From Pseudomonas sp. A-1 (GTDB lineage: Bacteria; Pseudomonadota; Gammaproteobacteria; Pseudomonadales; Pseudomonadaceae), in contig NZ_SSTC01000035.1 in assembly GCF_004801855.1 (NCBI RefSeq), positions 1 to 44,128 on the forward strand: a stretch of DNA of 44,128 bases, in the 5' to 3' direction. Shown here piece after piece: positions 1 to 11,456 of this stretch. The position numbers were made by a program, and so were the translations under genes. The first letter of the stretch is position 1. Each line of letters begins with the position of its first letter. A model generated the notes under the pieces. It worked only from the letters and a program-made list of their open reading frames with translations, did not search any database and had not been told where the DNA came from.

Positions 1-391
1 CGCGCTGGGCGGTCTGTGCCGCCGGCGCGGCGGCGGCCTCGGAGGCGGCCGCACGCGGCTGCGGCAGCAGTTGCACCAGCGCCGCGAGGGCCAGGGCGAG
101 CAGGCACAGCAGCACCGCCGGCTGGCCGCCTAGGCTGTCCAGCGGCACCAGCAGGGTCAGGCTCTGCAGGATCACGGCAAGCAGCAGCAGGGCGCTGGCC
201 AGGCGCTGCAGGCGCACGCGCGTGGTATCGGCCAGGGGGGCGACCAGCAGGTTGGCCAGGCCGGTGAAGGCCAGGTACAGGGCGTCGGGCTGCTGCAGCC
301 AGGGCAGGGCGTCGGCGCGCAGGCTGGGGACGAACGACAGCAGCAGGGCGGCCGCGCCCGATAGGAGATGGACGGTTTTCAATATGCTCAA
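1..391 (-). CDS. Uncharacterised membrane protein, 5' part only
   Basis: The reading frame is open from a TTG at 391 to the window edge (130 codons visible; the 3' end is missing). I chose TTG 391 because an AAGGTGAG ribosome-binding site lies just upstream on the minus strand; TTG 382 and GTG 400 are alternatives. The visible part is very rich in Leu and Ala, with about four hydrophobic segments (roughly residues 8-25, 40-52, 65-82 and 92-110) and then an Ala-rich stretch. It is divergent from aspS across a long gap. From memory, some pseudomonads carry at this position a protein with an N-terminal membrane part and a C-terminal cold-shock domain; the sequence needed to test that lies outside the window. 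I assign no function. Confidence 0.55.
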   Translation of the reverse strand, partial: MSILKTVHLLSGAAALLLSFVPSLRADALPWLQQPDALYLAFTGLANLLVAPLADTTRVRLQRLASALLLLAVILQSLTLLVPLDSLGGQPAVLLCLLALALAALVQLLPQPRAAASEAAAAPAAQTAQR

Positions 392-942
392 AGAACTCAC
401 CTTGGTAACGACGGATACTGACGATGGCGTCCGGGCGTGACGGGGGCGAAGCGGGAAGGGGAACGCCCGGAGAGGGGCGTACAGGTCAGGCCGGACGGCG
501 CCGCGACGGCCTCGGCGAGAAATTGACGCGAGCGGTGCGGACGCGGCGGCTATTTAACCGTAAAGGCAGGCAGCGCTCAATTGCGCCGTTGGGCAAAGGC
601 GCTCGCCTGGCGGGGTGGGGACCTGCAGGTGCGCTGTGCGGAGCGGCTGCCGGTGCGCCGAGGGTGGCAGCCTTCCGGCGGGCTGCGGCCAGGCGGCATT
701 CTCGCGCGCCAGCATGATGCGCGGGCCGGGAAAAGCGCCGCCGGCGATGGCGCCAGCGGCGGGCCGCAGGGCCTGCGCCGCGTGATTGTTTCAGGCTATA
801 ATCCCCGCCCTTTATCACGGCAAGGCCTGCTGCCCGCGTGCCTGCGTCGCGCCGGCGGCCGTGGCGGCAGCGGTTGCCCACGGCAACCGCGGAGCGACCG
901 CCGCCGGCAATCCACGACTGACCTTTGAGAAGCGAACCGACC
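392..942. other. Long intergenic region between the partial membrane gene and aspS
   Basis: These 551 bases contain no convincing gene. The open frames here have no ribosome-binding site and no recognisable protein. The only clear signal is a TATAAT box near position 800, about 140 bases before aspS, which would give a long aspS leader. No known riboswitch or T-box-like structure was recognised in the leader. Confidence 0.5.
797..802 (+). promoter_or_regulatory. Candidate -10 box for aspS
   Basis: A perfect TATAAT hexamer in GC-rich surroundings, about 140 bases upstream of aspS. No good -35 hexamer lies at the standard 17-base spacing, so this is a promoter by its -10 element only. Confidence 0.4.
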
Positions 943-2718
943 ATGATGCGCAGCCACTATTGCGGCCAACTCAACGAAAGCCTGGACGGCCAGGAAGTCA
1001 CCCTGTGCGGCTGGGTCCATCGCCGTCGCGACCACGGCGGAGTGATCTTCCTCGACATCCGCGACCGCGAGGGGCTGGCCCAGGTGGTGTTCGACCCGGA
1101 TCGCGCCGAGACCTTCGCCAAGGCCGACCGCGTGCGCAGCGAGTACGTGGTGAAGATCACCGGCAAGGTGCGCCTGCGCCCGGCCGGTGCGGTCAACCCG
1201 AACATGGCCTCCGGCGCCATCGAGGTGCTGGGCTACGAGCTGGAAGTGCTCAACCAGGCCGAGACCCCGCCGTTCCCGCTGGACGAGTACAGCGACGTCG
1301 GCGAGGAGACCCGTCTGCGCTACCGCTTCATCGACCTGCGTCGCCCGGAGATGGCCGCCAAGCTGAAGCTGCGCTCGCGCATCACCAGCAGCATCCGCCG
1401 CTACCTGGACGACAACGGCTTCCTCGACGTCGAGACGCCGATCCTCACCCGCGCCACCCCGGAAGGCGCGCGCGACTATCTGGTGCCGAGCCGCACCCAC
1501 GCCGGCAGCTTCTTCGCCCTGCCGCAGTCGCCGCAGCTGTTCAAGCAGCTCCTGATGGTCGCCGGCTTCGACCGCTACTACCAGATCGCCAAGTGCTTCC
1601 GCGACGAGGACCTGCGCGCCGATCGTCAGCCGGAATTCACCCAGATCGACATCGAGACCAGCTTCCTCGACGAGCAGGACATCATGGGCCTGACCGAGAC
1701 CATGATCCGCAACCTGTTCAAGGAAGTGCTGGACGTCGAGTTCGGCGAGCTGCCGCACATGACCCTGGCCGAAGCCATGCGCCGCTACGGCTCGGACAAG
1801 CCGGACCTGCGCATCCCGCTGGAGCTGGTGGACGTCGAGGACCAGCTCAAGGATGTCGAGTTCAAGGTGTTCGCCGGCCCGGCCAACGATCCCAAGTGCC
1901 GCGTCACCGCCCTGCGCGTACCGGGCGGTGCGAGCATGCCGCGCAAGCAGATCGACGACTACACCAAGTTCGTCGGCATCTACGGCGCCAAGGGCCTGGC
2001 CTACATCAAGGTCAACGAGCGCGCCAAGGGCGTCGAGGGCCTGCAGTCGCCGATCGTCAAGAACATCCCGCTGGACAACATCAACGTGATCCTCGATCGC
2101 GTCGGTGCGGTGGATGGCGACATCGTGTTCTTCGGCGCCGACAAGGCGAAGATCGTTTCCGAAGCCCTCGGCGCCCTGCGCGTCAAGCTGGGCCACGACC
2201 TGAACCTGCTGACCTGCGAATGGGCCCCGCTGTGGGTGGTCGACTTCCCGATGTTCGAGGAAAACGACGACGGCAGCCTGACCGCCATGCACCACCCGTT
2301 CACCGCGCCGAAGTGCAGCCCGGAGGAACTGGAGGCCAACCCGGCTGCCGCGCTGTCGCGCGCCTACGACATGGTGCTCAACGGCACCGAGCTGGGCGGT
2401 GGTTCGATCCGCATCCACAGCAAGGAAATGCAGCAGGCCGTGTTCCGCGTGCTCGGCATCAGCGAGGAAGAGCAGCAGGAGAAGTTCGGCTTCCTGCTCG
2501 ATGCACTGAAGTTCGGCGCGCCGCCGCACGGTGGCCTGGCCTTCGGCCTGGATCGCCTGGTGATGCTGATGACCGGCGCCAGCTCGATCCGCGAAGTGAT
2601 CGCCTTCCCGAAGACCCAGAGCGCCGCCTGCGTGATGACCCAGGCGCCGGGCGTGGTCGACGCCAAGCAGCTGCGCGAACTGAACATCCGCCTGCGCGAG
2701 CAGCCCAAGGCCGAATAA
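943..2718 (+). CDS. aspS: Aspartate--tRNA ligase (AspRS)
   Basis: A cytoplasmic class II aminoacyl-tRNA synthetase of 591 residues, the length I expect for Pseudomonas. It begins with an OB-fold anticodon-binding domain (about residues 1-105, with [11 protein letters not shown]). The catalytic core follows: motif 2 ([16 protein letters not shown], about residues 220-237) and motif 3 ([12 protein letters not shown], about 530-542), with the bacterial GAD insertion between. ATG 943 is preceded by GAGAAG; ATG 946 and TTG 925 are alternatives. Pseudomonas AspRS is known to be non-discriminating, also charging tRNA-Asn for later amidation by GatCAB; this is family knowledge and cannot be read here. 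A strong hairpin follows the stop, so the gene is probably transcribed largely alone. Confidence 0.97.
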   Translation: MMRSHYCGQLNESLDGQEVTLCGWVHRRRDHGGVIFLDIRDREGLAQVVFDPDRAETFAKADRVRSEYVVKITGKVRLRPAGAVNPNMASGAIEVLGYELEVLNQAETPPFPLDEYSDVGEETRLRYRFIDLRRPEMAAKLKLRSRITSSIRRYLDDNGFLDVETPILTRATPEGARDYLVPSRTHAGSFFALPQSPQLFKQLLMVAGFDRYYQIAKCFRDEDLRADRQPEFTQIDIETSFLDEQDIMGLTETMIRNLFKEVLDVEFGELPHMTLAEAMRRYGSDKPDLRIPLELVDVEDQLKDVEFKVFAGPANDPKCRVTALRVPGGASMPRKQIDDYTKFVGIYGAKGLAYIKVNERAKGVEGLQSPIVKNIPLDNINVILDRVGAVDGDIVFFGADKAKIVSEALGALRVKLGHDLNLLTCEWAPLWVVDFPMFEENDDGSLTAMHHPFTAPKCSPEELEANPAAALSRAYDMVLNGTELGGGSIRIHSKEMQQAVFRVLGISEEEQQEKFGFLLDALKFGAPPHGGLAFGLDRLVMLMTGASSIREVIAFPKTQSAACVMTQAPGVVDAKQLRELNIRLREQPKAE

Positions 2719-2727
2719 GCCGACACA

Positions 2728-2756
2728 GGAGCCTGGTTAAGCCAGGCTCCTTCAGT
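2728..2756 (+). terminator. Terminator-like hairpin after aspS
   Basis: A perfect 9-bp stem (GGAGCCTGG at 2728-2736 pairs with 2742-2750) with a TTAAG loop, ten bases after the aspS stop. The T-rich tail is short and interrupted. Confidence 0.65.
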
Positions 2757-2806
2757 TTCGGCGCGGCAAAAGTACAAGATCCACCAGCAACACGACGGAG
2801 AGAGTC

Positions 2807-3556
2807 ATGGCAGGTCATTCCAAATGGGCCAACATCAAGCACCGCAAGGAACGTCAGGACGCCAAGCGCGGCAAGATCTTCACCAAGCTGATCCGCGAAC
2901 TGACCGTCGCGGCCAAACACGGTGGCGGCAACCCGGCTGACAATCCGCGCCTGCGCCTGGCGGTGGACAAGGCCCTGACTGCCAACATGTCGCGTGACGT
3001 CATCGAGCGCGCCATCGCCCGCGGCGCCGGCACCAACGAAGCCGACAACATGGTCGAGCTGAGCTACGAGGGCTACGCGCCGAGTGGCGTGGCGATCATC
3101 ATCGAGGCCATGACCGACAACCGCAACCGCACCGCGGCCGAAGTGCGCCATGCCTTCAGCAAGTGCGGCGGCAACCTCGGCACCGACGGCTCGGTGGCCT
3201 ACATGTTCGACCGCAAGGGGCAGATCAGCTTCGCCCCGGGCGTCGACGAGGACGCCCTGATGGAGGCGGCGCTGGAAGCCGGCGCCGACGACGTGGTCGC
3301 CGAGGAGGATGGTTCGGTCGAGGTGTACACCTCCTTCGCCGACTTCCTGTCGGTCAACGAGGCGCTGACCGCCGCCGGCTTCAAGGGCGACGAGGCCGAG
3401 GTGGCGATGATCCCGTCGATCACCGCGCCGATCACCGACCTGGAGACCGCGCAGAAGGTGCTCAAGCTGATCGACATGCTGGAAGACCTCGACGACGTGC
3501 AGAACGTCTACCACAACGCCGAGATCCCCGACGAGATCATGGAGCAGCTCGGCTGA
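2807..3556 (+). CDS. yebC: YebC/PmpR family DNA-binding regulator
   Basis: A 249-residue protein starting [14 protein letters not shown], the hallmark N-terminus of the YebC/TACO1 family, in its own transcription unit between two hairpin terminators. A GGAGAG site precedes the ATG. In P. aeruginosa the orthologue (PmpR) negatively regulates the pqsR quorum-sensing gene; more recent work on the family links YebC proteins to ribosome function during translation of difficult motifs. Which role dominates here cannot be told from sequence. Acidic residues are concentrated in the second half. Position next to ruvC is the usual one in proteobacteria. Confidence 0.95.
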   Translation: MAGHSKWANIKHRKERQDAKRGKIFTKLIRELTVAAKHGGGNPADNPRLRLAVDKALTANMSRDVIERAIARGAGTNEADNMVELSYEGYAPSGVAIIIEAMTDNRNRTAAEVRHAFSKCGGNLGTDGSVAYMFDRKGQISFAPGVDEDALMEAALEAGADDVVAEEDGSVEVYTSFADFLSVNEALTAAGFKGDEAEVAMIPSITAPITDLETAQKVLKLIDMLEDLDDVQNVYHNAEIPDEIMEQLG

Positions 3557-3578
3557 GGCCAGGTGTCGGTGTGACCCG

Positions 3579-3616
3579 AGCCGGAAGGAGGCCTGTCCCT
3601 TCCGGCTTTGTTTTTG
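3579..3616 (+). terminator. Intrinsic terminator after yebC
   Basis: A perfect 10-bp stem (AGCCGGAAGG at 3579-3588 with 3598-3607) followed by TTGTTTTTG. A strong rho-independent terminator separating yebC from ruvC. Confidence 0.85.
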
Positions 3617-3646
3617 GGCGCGTCGTCATGCTCCGGCGTGTCGGGC

Positions 3647-3675
3647 GTGACGACGCGGCAGGGGGCACCTATACT
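3647..3675 (+). promoter_or_regulatory. Candidate sigma-70 promoter for ruvCAB
   Basis: GTGACG (3647-3652), 17 bases, then TATACT (3670-3675), ending 57 bases before the ruvC ATG and downstream of the yebC terminator. Good spacing and two near-consensus hexamers. Confidence 0.55.
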
Positions 3676-3732
3676 CGCGGCTGGATAAATAGCCAGTGAG
3701 TGACGCTGGCGGACAAGGCGGATGACCCCTGC

Positions 3733-4257
3733 ATGACCCTGATCCTCGGCATCGACCCCGGTTCGCGCATCACCGGTTACGGCGTGGTGCGCGACACCGG
3801 GCGCGGCTGCGAGTACATCGCCTCCGGCTGCATCCGCACCGGCGACGGCCCGCTGCCCGAGCGCCTGCAGAAGGTCTACCGTGGCGTGCGCGAGGTGATC
3901 CGCCTGCACGGACCGGTGATGCTCGGCATCGAGCAGGTGTTCATGGCGCGCAACGCCGACTCCGCGCTCAAGCTCGGCCAGGCGCGCGGCGCGGCGATAG
4001 TCGCGGCGGTGGAGGAGGGGCTGAGCGTCGCCGAGTACACCGCCAGCCAGGTCAAGCAGGCGGTGGTCGGCAGCGGCGCGGCGGACAAGCAGCAGGTGCA
4101 GCTGATGGTCATGCACCTGCTGGGCCTGCTGCAGAAGCCGCAGATCGACGCCTCCGACGCCCTGGCCATCGCCCTCTGTCACGCCCACCACCGGCAGAGC
4201 CTGATTCCCCATGGCCTGGCCACCGCCCGCCGGCGCGGCGGGCGCCTGCGCCTGTAA
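3733..4257 (+). CDS. ruvC: Holliday junction resolvase RuvC
   Basis: The endonuclease of the RuvABC resolvasome, cutting Holliday junctions symmetrically during recombinational repair. It has 174 residues from ATG 3733, the usual length. The RNase H-like fold carries four acidic catalytic residues at the expected places: Asp8 (GIDPGSR), Glu67 (GIEQVF), Asp139 and Asp142 ([16 protein letters not shown]). An in-frame GTG at 3700 would add 11 residues before the conserved start and is rejected. It leads ruvC-ruvA-ruvB, with 15 bases to ruvA. Confidence 0.97.
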   Translation: MTLILGIDPGSRITGYGVVRDTGRGCEYIASGCIRTGDGPLPERLQKVYRGVREVIRLHGPVMLGIEQVFMARNADSALKLGQARGAAIVAAVEEGLSVAEYTASQVKQAVVGSGAADKQQVQLMVMHLLGLLQKPQIDASDALAIALCHAHHRQSLIPHGLATARRRGGRLRL

Positions 4258-4272
4258 CCCGAGGAGCCCATC

Positions 4273-4878
4273 TTGATCGGACGTTTGCGCGGTACCCTGG
4301 CGGAGAAGCAGCCGCCGCACCTGCTGGTCGACGTCAATGGCGTCGGCTACGAGCTGGAGGTGCCGATGACCACCCTGTACCGCCTGCCGGGCGTCGGCGA
4401 GGCGCTGACCCTGCACACCCACCTGGTGGTGCGTGAGGACGCCCAGCTGCTCTACGGCTTTGCCGAGAAGCGCGAGCGCGAGCTGTTCCGCGAGCTGATC
4501 CGCCTCAACGGCGTCGGTCCCAAGCTGGCCCTGGCGCTGATGTCCGGCCTCGAGGTGGACGAGCTGGTGCGCTGCGTGCAGGCCGGCGACACCAAGGCGC
4601 TGACGCGGGTGCCGGGGGTCGGCAAGAAGACCGCCGAGCGTCTGCTGGTGGAACTCAAGGACCGTTTCCAGGTCTGGGCAAGCATGCCGGCCATCGCCCC
4701 GCTGGTGGTGGAGCCGGCGCGTGCACCGGCGGTTTCCAGCGCCGAGGCCGATGCGGTCAGCGCCCTGGTGGCGCTGGGCTTCAAGCCGGCCGAGGCCAGT
4801 CGCGCCGTCAGTCTGGTGGACGCTGCCGACCTGTCCAGCGAAGAACTGATCCGCCGTGCCCTCAAGGGCATGGCCTGA
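4273..4878 (+). CDS. ruvA: Holliday junction DNA helicase subunit RuvA
   Basis: The DNA-binding tetramer that holds the four-way junction and loads RuvB. It has 201 residues from a TTG start, supported by GAGGAG just upstream and by the canonical N-terminus MIGRLRGTL. Three domains are visible: an N-terminal OB fold, two helix-hairpin-helix motifs ([15 protein letters not shown] and [16 protein letters not shown], about residues 76-125), and a C-terminal RuvB-binding three-helix domain after a flexible Pro/Ala linker. It lies 18 bases before ruvB. Confidence 0.97.
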   Translation: MIGRLRGTLAEKQPPHLLVDVNGVGYELEVPMTTLYRLPGVGEALTLHTHLVVREDAQLLYGFAEKRERELFRELIRLNGVGPKLALALMSGLEVDELVRCVQAGDTKALTRVPGVGKKTAERLLVELKDRFQVWASMPAIAPLVVEPARAPAVSSAEADAVSALVALGFKPAEASRAVSLVDAADLSSEELIRRALKGMA

Positions 4879-4896
4879 ACCCGTGGGTGAATCCCG

Positions 4897-5946
<1,050 letters not shown>

Positions 5947-5999
5947 CGGAAAAAATAGTTGCCACGACCGTTGGCAACCGGGGGAGCCGGGACTAGAGT

Positions 6000-6443
6000 A
6001 TGCGCGCGCAAAACAAGAGCCAGCCGTTCAGCCACCGTTGTCGGGTCTATTACGAGGACACCGATGCCGGTGGCGTTGTCTATTACGTCAACTACCTCAA
6101 GTTCATGGAGCGGGCCCGCACCGAGCGGTTGCGTGCGTCGGGCCTTGCCCAGTCGCAGCTGGTCGGCGAGAACCTGCTGTTCGTCGTGCATTCGGCCGAG
6201 GCCCGCTACCTGGCGCCGGCCCGGCTCGACGACGAGCTGTCGGTCAGTGCCGAGGTGGTGGAACTCAATCGTGCCAGTCTGGTCTTTCGCCAGCAGGTGC
6301 GCCGCATGTGCGACGATGCACTGCTCTGTGAAGGGCGTATCACGGTGGCCTGCGTGCGCGCCGACAGTTTCAAACCCCGGGCCATTCCCGAAGCGCTGCG
6401 AGCAGCCTTCGCCGGGCCGGGTCCAATCCCTGCAGGAGAGTAA
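6000..6443 (+). CDS. ybgC: Acyl-CoA thioesterase YbgC, Tol-Pal associated
   Basis: A 147-residue hotdog-fold thioesterase. The 4-hydroxybenzoyl-CoA thioesterase motif [13 protein letters not shown] is at about residues 17-29, with catalytic Asp22. E. coli YbgC acts on acyl-CoA and associates with phospholipid-synthesis enzymes at the inner membrane; its place at the head of tolQRAB is conserved in most proteobacteria. ATG 6000 gives the N-terminus typical of pseudomonads, although the only Shine-Dalgarno-like run (GGGGGAG) is rather far upstream. The stop is separated from the tolQ GTG by two bases, so coupling is likely. Confidence 0.93.
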   Translation: MRAQNKSQPFSHRCRVYYEDTDAGGVVYYVNYLKFMERARTERLRASGLAQSQLVGENLLFVVHSAEARYLAPARLDDELSVSAEVVELNRASLVFRQQVRRMCDDALLCEGRITVACVRADSFKPRAIPEALRAAFAGPGPIPAGE

Positions 6444-6445
6444 GC

Positions 6446-7141
6446 GTGGAAGCCAACGCCGTTGACCATATGTCGATGTGGAGCCTGATCAGCAATGCCA
6501 GTTTCGTGGTGCAACTGGTGATGCTGGCCCTGGTCGCCGCCTCGGTCACCTCGTGGATCATGATCTTCCAGCGCAGCAGCATGCTGCGTGCCGCCAAGAA
6601 GGGGCTGGACACTTTCGAGGAGCGCTTCTGGTCGGGCATCGACCTGTCCAAGCTGTACCGCCAGGCCGGCAGCAACCCCGACCCGGACTCCGGCGTCGAG
6701 CAGATCTTCCGCGCCGGCTTCAAGGAGTTCTCCCGCCTGCGCCAGCAGCCCGGCGTCGACCCGGATGCGGTGATGGACGGCGTCAACCGTGCCATGCGCG
6801 TGGCCATCTCCCGCGAGGAGGAGAAGCTCGAGCAGAGCCTGCCGTTCCTCGCCACCGTCGGCTCGACCAGCCCGTACGTCGGTCTGTTCGGCACCGTGTG
6901 GGGCATCATGAACTCGTTCCGCGGTCTGGCCCAGGTGCAGCAGGCCACCCTGGCCACCGTGGCGCCGGGCATCGCCGAGGCGCTGATCGCCACCGCCATC
7001 GGCCTGTTCGCCGCGATTCCGGCGGTGATCGCCTACAACCGCTTCTCCGCCCGCGGCGAGATGCTGATCAACCGCTACTACACCTTCGCCGACGAGTTCC
7101 AGGCCATCCTGCACCGCAAGGTGCACACCAGCGACGATTGA
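6446..7141 (+). CDS. tolQ: Tol-Pal inner-membrane protein TolQ
   Basis: A 231-residue MotA/TolQ/ExbB-family proton-channel subunit that, with TolR, harvests proton-motive force to energise TolA. It starts at GTG 6446, with AGGAG nearby. Three membrane helices are visible: about residues 14-38, 135-160 (after LPFLATVGSTSPYVGLFGTVWG) and 170-195 (IAEALIATAIGLFAAIPAVIAYN). The cytoplasmic loop is charged. The order tolQ-tolR-tolA-tolB-pal-cpoB is canonical. A 67-base gap before tolR is the longest inside the tolQRAB part. Confidence 0.97.
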   Translation: MEANAVDHMSMWSLISNASFVVQLVMLALVAASVTSWIMIFQRSSMLRAAKKGLDTFEERFWSGIDLSKLYRQAGSNPDPDSGVEQIFRAGFKEFSRLRQQPGVDPDAVMDGVNRAMRVAISREEEKLEQSLPFLATVGSTSPYVGLFGTVWGIMNSFRGLAQVQQATLATVAPGIAEALIATAIGLFAAIPAVIAYNRFSARGEMLINRYYTFADEFQAILHRKVHTSDD

Positions 7142-7208
7142 CGCCGTCTCCGGCCGCGCCCAGTACGGCGCCGCCGGATCCGCTTTTCCGACAGGTTCGA
7201 TTCAAGAC

Positions 7209-7660
<452 letters not shown>

Positions 7661-7661
<1 letters not shown>

Positions 7662-8737
7662 TGCAGCAGCGTGAGCGCTCTCCTTCGGAAAGCTACTTCT
7701 GGCCGAGCATCTGGGCGGTCGGCCTGCATGTGCTGATCTTCGCCATGCTGTTCGTCAGCTTCGCCATGACCCCGGAGCTGCCGCCGTCGCGGCCGATCGT
7801 CCAGGCCACCCTGTACCAGCTCAAGTCGCAGAGTCAGGCGAAGGTGCAGACCAACCAGCGCATCGCCGGCGAGTCGCAGAAGACGGCGGCGCCGCAGTAC
7901 GAAACCGAGCAGATGGAGCAGAAGAAGGCCGAGCAGCAGAAGCTCGCGGCGGCCAAGGCTGCGGAACAAAAGCGCGCCGAGGAGGCTCGAAAGGCGGAGC
8001 AGGCCAAGGCTGCCGAGGCGCAGAAGCAGAAGGAAGCTGCCGCGGCCAAGGCCGAGGCGCAGAAGAAAGAGGCTGCCGCCAAGGCCGAGGCCGAGAAGAA
8101 GGCTGCCGAACAGAAGCAGCAGGCCGACATCGCCAAGAAGAAGGCCGCCGAGGAGGCAGCTAAGAAGAAGGCTGCCGAGGAGCTCGCCAAGAAGAAGGCG
8201 CAGGAGGAGGCCGCGAAGAAGAAAGCCGCCGAGGAGGCCAAGAAGAAGGCCGCCGAGGAGCAGGCGAAGAAGGCTGCCGAAGAAGCCAGGAAGAAGGCTG
8301 CCGCCGAGGAGGCGAAGAAGAAAGCCGCCGCCGAGGCCGCCCGCAAGGCGCAGGAGGACAAGAAGGCCGCCGCGCTGGCCGAGCTGCTCGCCGACGACGT
8401 GCAGCATCAGCAGGCGCTGGCCGACGAGGTCGGCGACAAGGTGGCCGGCAACCTCGATGACCTGATCATCAACCTGGTCAGCCAGCAGTGGCGGCGGCCG
8501 CCGTCGGCGCGCAACGGCATGAGCGTGGAGGTACTGATTCAGATGCTGCCGGACGGCACCATCACCAACGCCAGCGTGAAACGGTCCAGCGGCGACGTGG
8601 CCTTCGACAATTCGGCGGTAGCCGCGGTGCGCAACGTCGGCCGCATCCCGGAAATGCAGCAACTGGACCGCGCGACCTTCGACAAGATGTACCGTCAGCG
8701 TCGCATCATTTTCAAACCGGAGGACTTGAGCCTGTGA
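7661..8737 (+). CDS. tolA: Tol-Pal envelope-spanning protein TolA
   Basis: A 358-residue protein linking the TolQR motor to TolB and Pal at the outer membrane. It has a short cytoplasmic N-terminus and one membrane helix (about residues 15-36). A very long Ala/Lys/Glu-rich helical domain (about 85-245) spans the periplasm, followed by a globular C-terminal domain (about 250-358). The repetitive helix is encoded by imperfect repeats on the DNA. It overlaps tolR by one base and tolB by four bases (GTGA), so the three are coupled. The role in outer-membrane constriction at division is family knowledge. Confidence 0.96.
7915..8370 (+). repeat. Low-complexity Ala/Lys/Glu repeat region inside tolA
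   Basis: Many imperfect in-frame copies of short AAG/GCC/GAG units encode the TolA helical domain (KKAAEEA-type repeats). It is a protein-coding repeat, not a mobile or CRISPR repeat. Such DNA can change length by slippage in multiples of a codon. Confidence 0.85.
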
Positions 8738-10035
8738 ACACCCTGATCCGCATGGCCCTGCTGGGCCTGGCGCTGCTCGCCGGTGTGGCGAAAGCGGCCG
8801 ACCCGCTGGTGATCTCCAGCGGTACCCCTCGCGCCACTCCCATCGCCGTGGTGCCGTTCGCCTCGCAGGGCGGCGCCGTGCTGCCCGAGGACATGGCCGA
8901 GATCGTCGGCAACGACCTGCGCAACTCCGGCTACTTCGAGCCGATTCCGCGGCAGAACATGATCAGCCTGCCGAGCCAGGCCGGCGAAGTGATCTACCGC
9001 GACTGGAAGGCCCTCGGCGCGCAGTACGTGCTGACCGGCAGCATCGTGCCCGGCGGCGCCGGCGTGCAGATCCAGTACGCGCTGTTCAACGTCACCACCG
9101 AGCAGCAGATGCTGACCGGCAGCGTCGGCGGCAGCACCGCCCAGCTGCGCGACATGGCGCACTACATCGCCGACCAGTCGTTCGAGAAGCTCACCGGCAT
9201 CAAGGGCGCCTTCTCCACCAAGCTGCTGTTCGTCACCGCCGAGCGCTTCTCGGCCAACAACACCCGCTACACCCTGCAGCGCGCCGACTACGACGGCGCC
9301 CGCGCGGTGACCCTGCTGCAGTCGCGCGAGCCGATCCTGTCGCCGAGCTTCGCCCCGGACGGCCGGCGCATCGCCTACGTGTCGTTCGAGCAGCAGCGCC
9401 CGCGCATCTTCGTGCAGCACATCGACACCGGCCGTCGCGAGCAGGTCACTAACTTCGAGGGCCTCAACGGTGCGCCGGCCTGGTCGCCGGACGGCAGCCG
9501 CCTGGCCTTCACCCTGTCGCGCGACGGCAACCCGGAGATCTACGTGATGGACATGGGCAGCCGCCAGGTGCGCCGCGTGACCAACAGCCCGGCGATCGAC
9601 ACCGAGCCGTTCTGGGGCAAGGATGGCCAGACCATCTACTTCACCTCCGACCGGGGCGGCAAGCCGCAGATCTACAAGACCAGCATCGGTTCGGGCGGCG
9701 CGGAGCGGGTGACCTTCATCGGCAACTACAACGCCAACCCGAAACTGTCCGCCGACGAGAAGACCCTGGTAATGGTCCATCGCCAGGACGGCTTCACCGT
9801 GTTCCGCGTGGCAGCCCAGGACCTGCAGCGCGGCACCCTGCGCGTGCTCTCCGCGCAGACCAGTCTGGACGAGTCGCCCACTGTCGCGCCCAACGGCACC
9901 ATGCTAATCTACGCCACCCGTCAGCAGGGCCGTGGAGTGCTGATGCTCGTCTCCACCAACGGACGCGTTCGTCTGCCGTTGCCTGCAGCTCAGGGTGAAA
10001 TCCGCGAGCCTTCCTGGTCGCCCTACATTCAGTGA
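8734..10035 (+). CDS. tolB: Tol-Pal periplasmic protein TolB
   Basis: A 433-residue periplasmic protein. The GTG start at 8734 overlaps the tolA stop (GTGA) and gives a clear signal peptide ([21 protein letters not shown], cleaved before ADPL; the M is encoded by GTG). The N-terminal alpha/beta domain is followed by a six-bladed beta-propeller with repeated blades such as [33 protein letters not shown] and [20 protein letters not shown]. It binds Pal and is released by TolA. The frame stays open upstream into tolA, but that extension is only overlap. The gap to pal is 74 bases. Confidence 0.97.
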   Translation: MNTLIRMALLGLALLAGVAKAADPLVISSGTPRATPIAVVPFASQGGAVLPEDMAEIVGNDLRNSGYFEPIPRQNMISLPSQAGEVIYRDWKALGAQYVLTGSIVPGGAGVQIQYALFNVTTEQQMLTGSVGGSTAQLRDMAHYIADQSFEKLTGIKGAFSTKLLFVTAERFSANNTRYTLQRADYDGARAVTLLQSREPILSPSFAPDGRRIAYVSFEQQRPRIFVQHIDTGRREQVTNFEGLNGAPAWSPDGSRLAFTLSRDGNPEIYVMDMGSRQVRRVTNSPAIDTEPFWGKDGQTIYFTSDRGGKPQIYKTSIGSGGAERVTFIGNYNANPKLSADEKTLVMVHRQDGFTVFRVAAQDLQRGTLRVLSAQTSLDESPTVAPNGTMLIYATRQQGRGVLMLVSTNGRVRLPLPAAQGEIREPSWSPYIQ

Positions 10036-10109
10036 GGGCGCGCTGCTGCTCGTTTTAATGCGTTGTCCTGAACAAGTTGTTTTTGAACACACCACTGGGG
10101 TTTTGAAAG

Positions 10110-10610
10110 ATGGAAATGCTGAAATTCGGCAAGTTTGCTGCGCTGGCTCTGGCTATGGCAGTTGCCGTGGGTTGCTCGTCCAAGGGTGGCGACGCCGCTG
10201 GCGAAGGCGCTGTTGATCCGAACGCCGGCTACGGTGCCAACGCCGGTGCCGTCGATGGCAGCATGAACGGTGAAGAAGCCGCTCTGCGCGCCATCACCAC
10301 CTTCTACTTCGAGTACGACAGCTCCGACCTGAAGCCGGAAGCCATGCGCGCCCTGGACGTCCATGCTCGCGACCTGCAGGCCAACGGCGCCCGCGTCGTC
10401 CTGGAAGGCCACGCCGACGAGCGCGGCACCCGCGAGTACAACATGGCTCTGGGCGAGCGTCGCGCCAAGGCCGTGCAGCGCTATCTGGTCCTGCAGGGCG
10501 TTTCCCCGGCCCAGCTGGAGCTGGTGTCCTACGGTGAAGAGCGTCCGCTGGCCGCTGGCAGCGGCGAAGAGAGCTGGGCGCAGAACCGTCGCGTCGAGCT
10601 GAAGAAGTAA
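10110..10610 (+). CDS. pal: Peptidoglycan-associated lipoprotein Pal (OprL)
   Basis: An outer-membrane lipoprotein of 166 residues. The lipobox is AVAVGC with lipidated Cys22, followed by SSKG. A Gly/Ala-rich linker leads to an OmpA-like peptidoglycan-binding domain (about residues 60-166) with [16 protein letters not shown] and the conserved GERRA segment that binds meso-DAP. It tethers the outer membrane to the wall and is moved by Tol. In P. aeruginosa it is known as OprL. It is six bases from cpoB. Confidence 0.97.
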   Translation: MEMLKFGKFAALALAMAVAVGCSSKGGDAAGEGAVDPNAGYGANAGAVDGSMNGEEAALRAITTFYFEYDSSDLKPEAMRALDVHARDLQANGARVVLEGHADERGTREYNMALGERRAKAVQRYLVLQGVSPAQLELVSYGEERPLAAGSGEESWAQNRRVELKK

Positions 10611-10616
10611 GAAGCC

Positions 10617-11411
10617 ATGCGCAAGCACTCCCGTCTCCTGACCCTGCTGGCCCTGGCCGCGCCCCTCTCGACCTGGGCCCAAGTGCCCGTCATGGAGGGC
10701 AGCAGCGGTTATCCGCCGTCCGGCTACGGGGCGACGGGGGCTGCTTACGCCGGTGGCGCGGCGCCTGCCGCGACCACCTCGGCGCAAGGCGAGCTCTTCC
10801 TGCAGCTGCAGCAGCTGCAGGAAGAGGTTGCCCGCCTGCGCGGCACCCTGGAAGAGCAGCAGTACGAGATCCAGCAGCTCAAGCAGCAGAGCCTCGAGCG
10901 CTATCAGGACCTCGACAGCCGGCTGTCCGCCGCACCCCAGGCTCCCGCCCAGGCACCGGTGGCACCTGCCGTCGGCGCATCGGGCGCCGCTCCTGCCGCC
11001 CAGGCTCCGGCTGCCAATGCCGCACCGGGGGATCCGGCCAAGGAGAAGCTGTTCTACGACGCCGCCTTCGACCTGATCAAGGCGAAGGACTTTGCCAAGG
11101 CCGATCAGGCCTTCACCGCATTCCTGCGCAAGTATCCGAGCAGCCAGTACGCCGGCAACGCCCAGTACTGGCTGGGTGAGGTCAAGCTCGCCCAGGGCGA
11201 CCTGCAGGGCGCCGGCCGCGCCTTCGCCCAGGTCAGCCAGAGCTATCCGCAGCACCAGAAGGTGGCGGACTCGCTGTACAAGCTGGCCGATGTCGAGCAG
11301 CGCCTCGGCAACGCCGCCAAGGCCAAGGGCATCCTCCAGCAGGTGGTCGCCCAGTATCCGGGCACCTCGGCCGCCCAGCTGGCCCAGCGCGACCTGGCCC
11401 GCCTGCCCTGA
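10617..11411 (+). CDS. cpoB: Cell division coordinator CpoB (YbgF)
   Basis: A 264-residue periplasmic protein. A signal peptide ends near TWA-Q (about residue 21). Next come a Gly/Ala/Pro spacer, a trimerising coiled coil (about 60-105, with repeated leucine/glutamine heptads such as LQQLQEEVARLRGTLEEQQ), an Ala/Pro-rich linker (about 105-140) and three TPR repeats (about 143-264). E. coli CpoB coordinates PBP1B and Tol during septation. It closes the tol operon and is followed by a strong terminator. Confidence 0.95.
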   Translation: MRKHSRLLTLLALAAPLSTWAQVPVMEGSSGYPPSGYGATGAAYAGGAAPAATTSAQGELFLQLQQLQEEVARLRGTLEEQQYEIQQLKQQSLERYQDLDSRLSAAPQAPAQAPVAPAVGASGAAPAAQAPAANAAPGDPAKEKLFYDAAFDLIKAKDFAKADQAFTAFLRKYPSSQYAGNAQYWLGEVKLAQGDLQGAGRAFAQVSQSYPQHQKVADSLYKLADVEQRLGNAAKAKGILQQVVAQYPGTSAAQLAQRDLARLP

Positions 11412-11430
11412 CGGCAGGCGTTGTCGATGA

Positions 11431-11456
11431 AACCCGCGCCTGGCGCGGGTTTTTTC
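11431..11456 (+). terminator. Intrinsic terminator after cpoB
   Basis: An 8-bp GC-rich stem (AACCCGCG at 11431-11438 with 11444-11451), loop CCTGG, then a run of Ts. It ends the tol-pal transcription unit. Confidence 0.85.

Noticed and set aside
16-944. Short open frames at the left end (for example 16-267, 222-440, 424-717 and 486-944)
   Set aside because: None has a ribosome-binding site or a recognisable protein. Those within 1-391 lie opposite the partial membrane gene.
7915-8370. Repeats in tolA as a possible CRISPR array or tandem repeat element
   Set aside because: The repeats are imperfect, in frame and encode the known Ala/Lys/Glu helix of TolA. There are no unique spacers.
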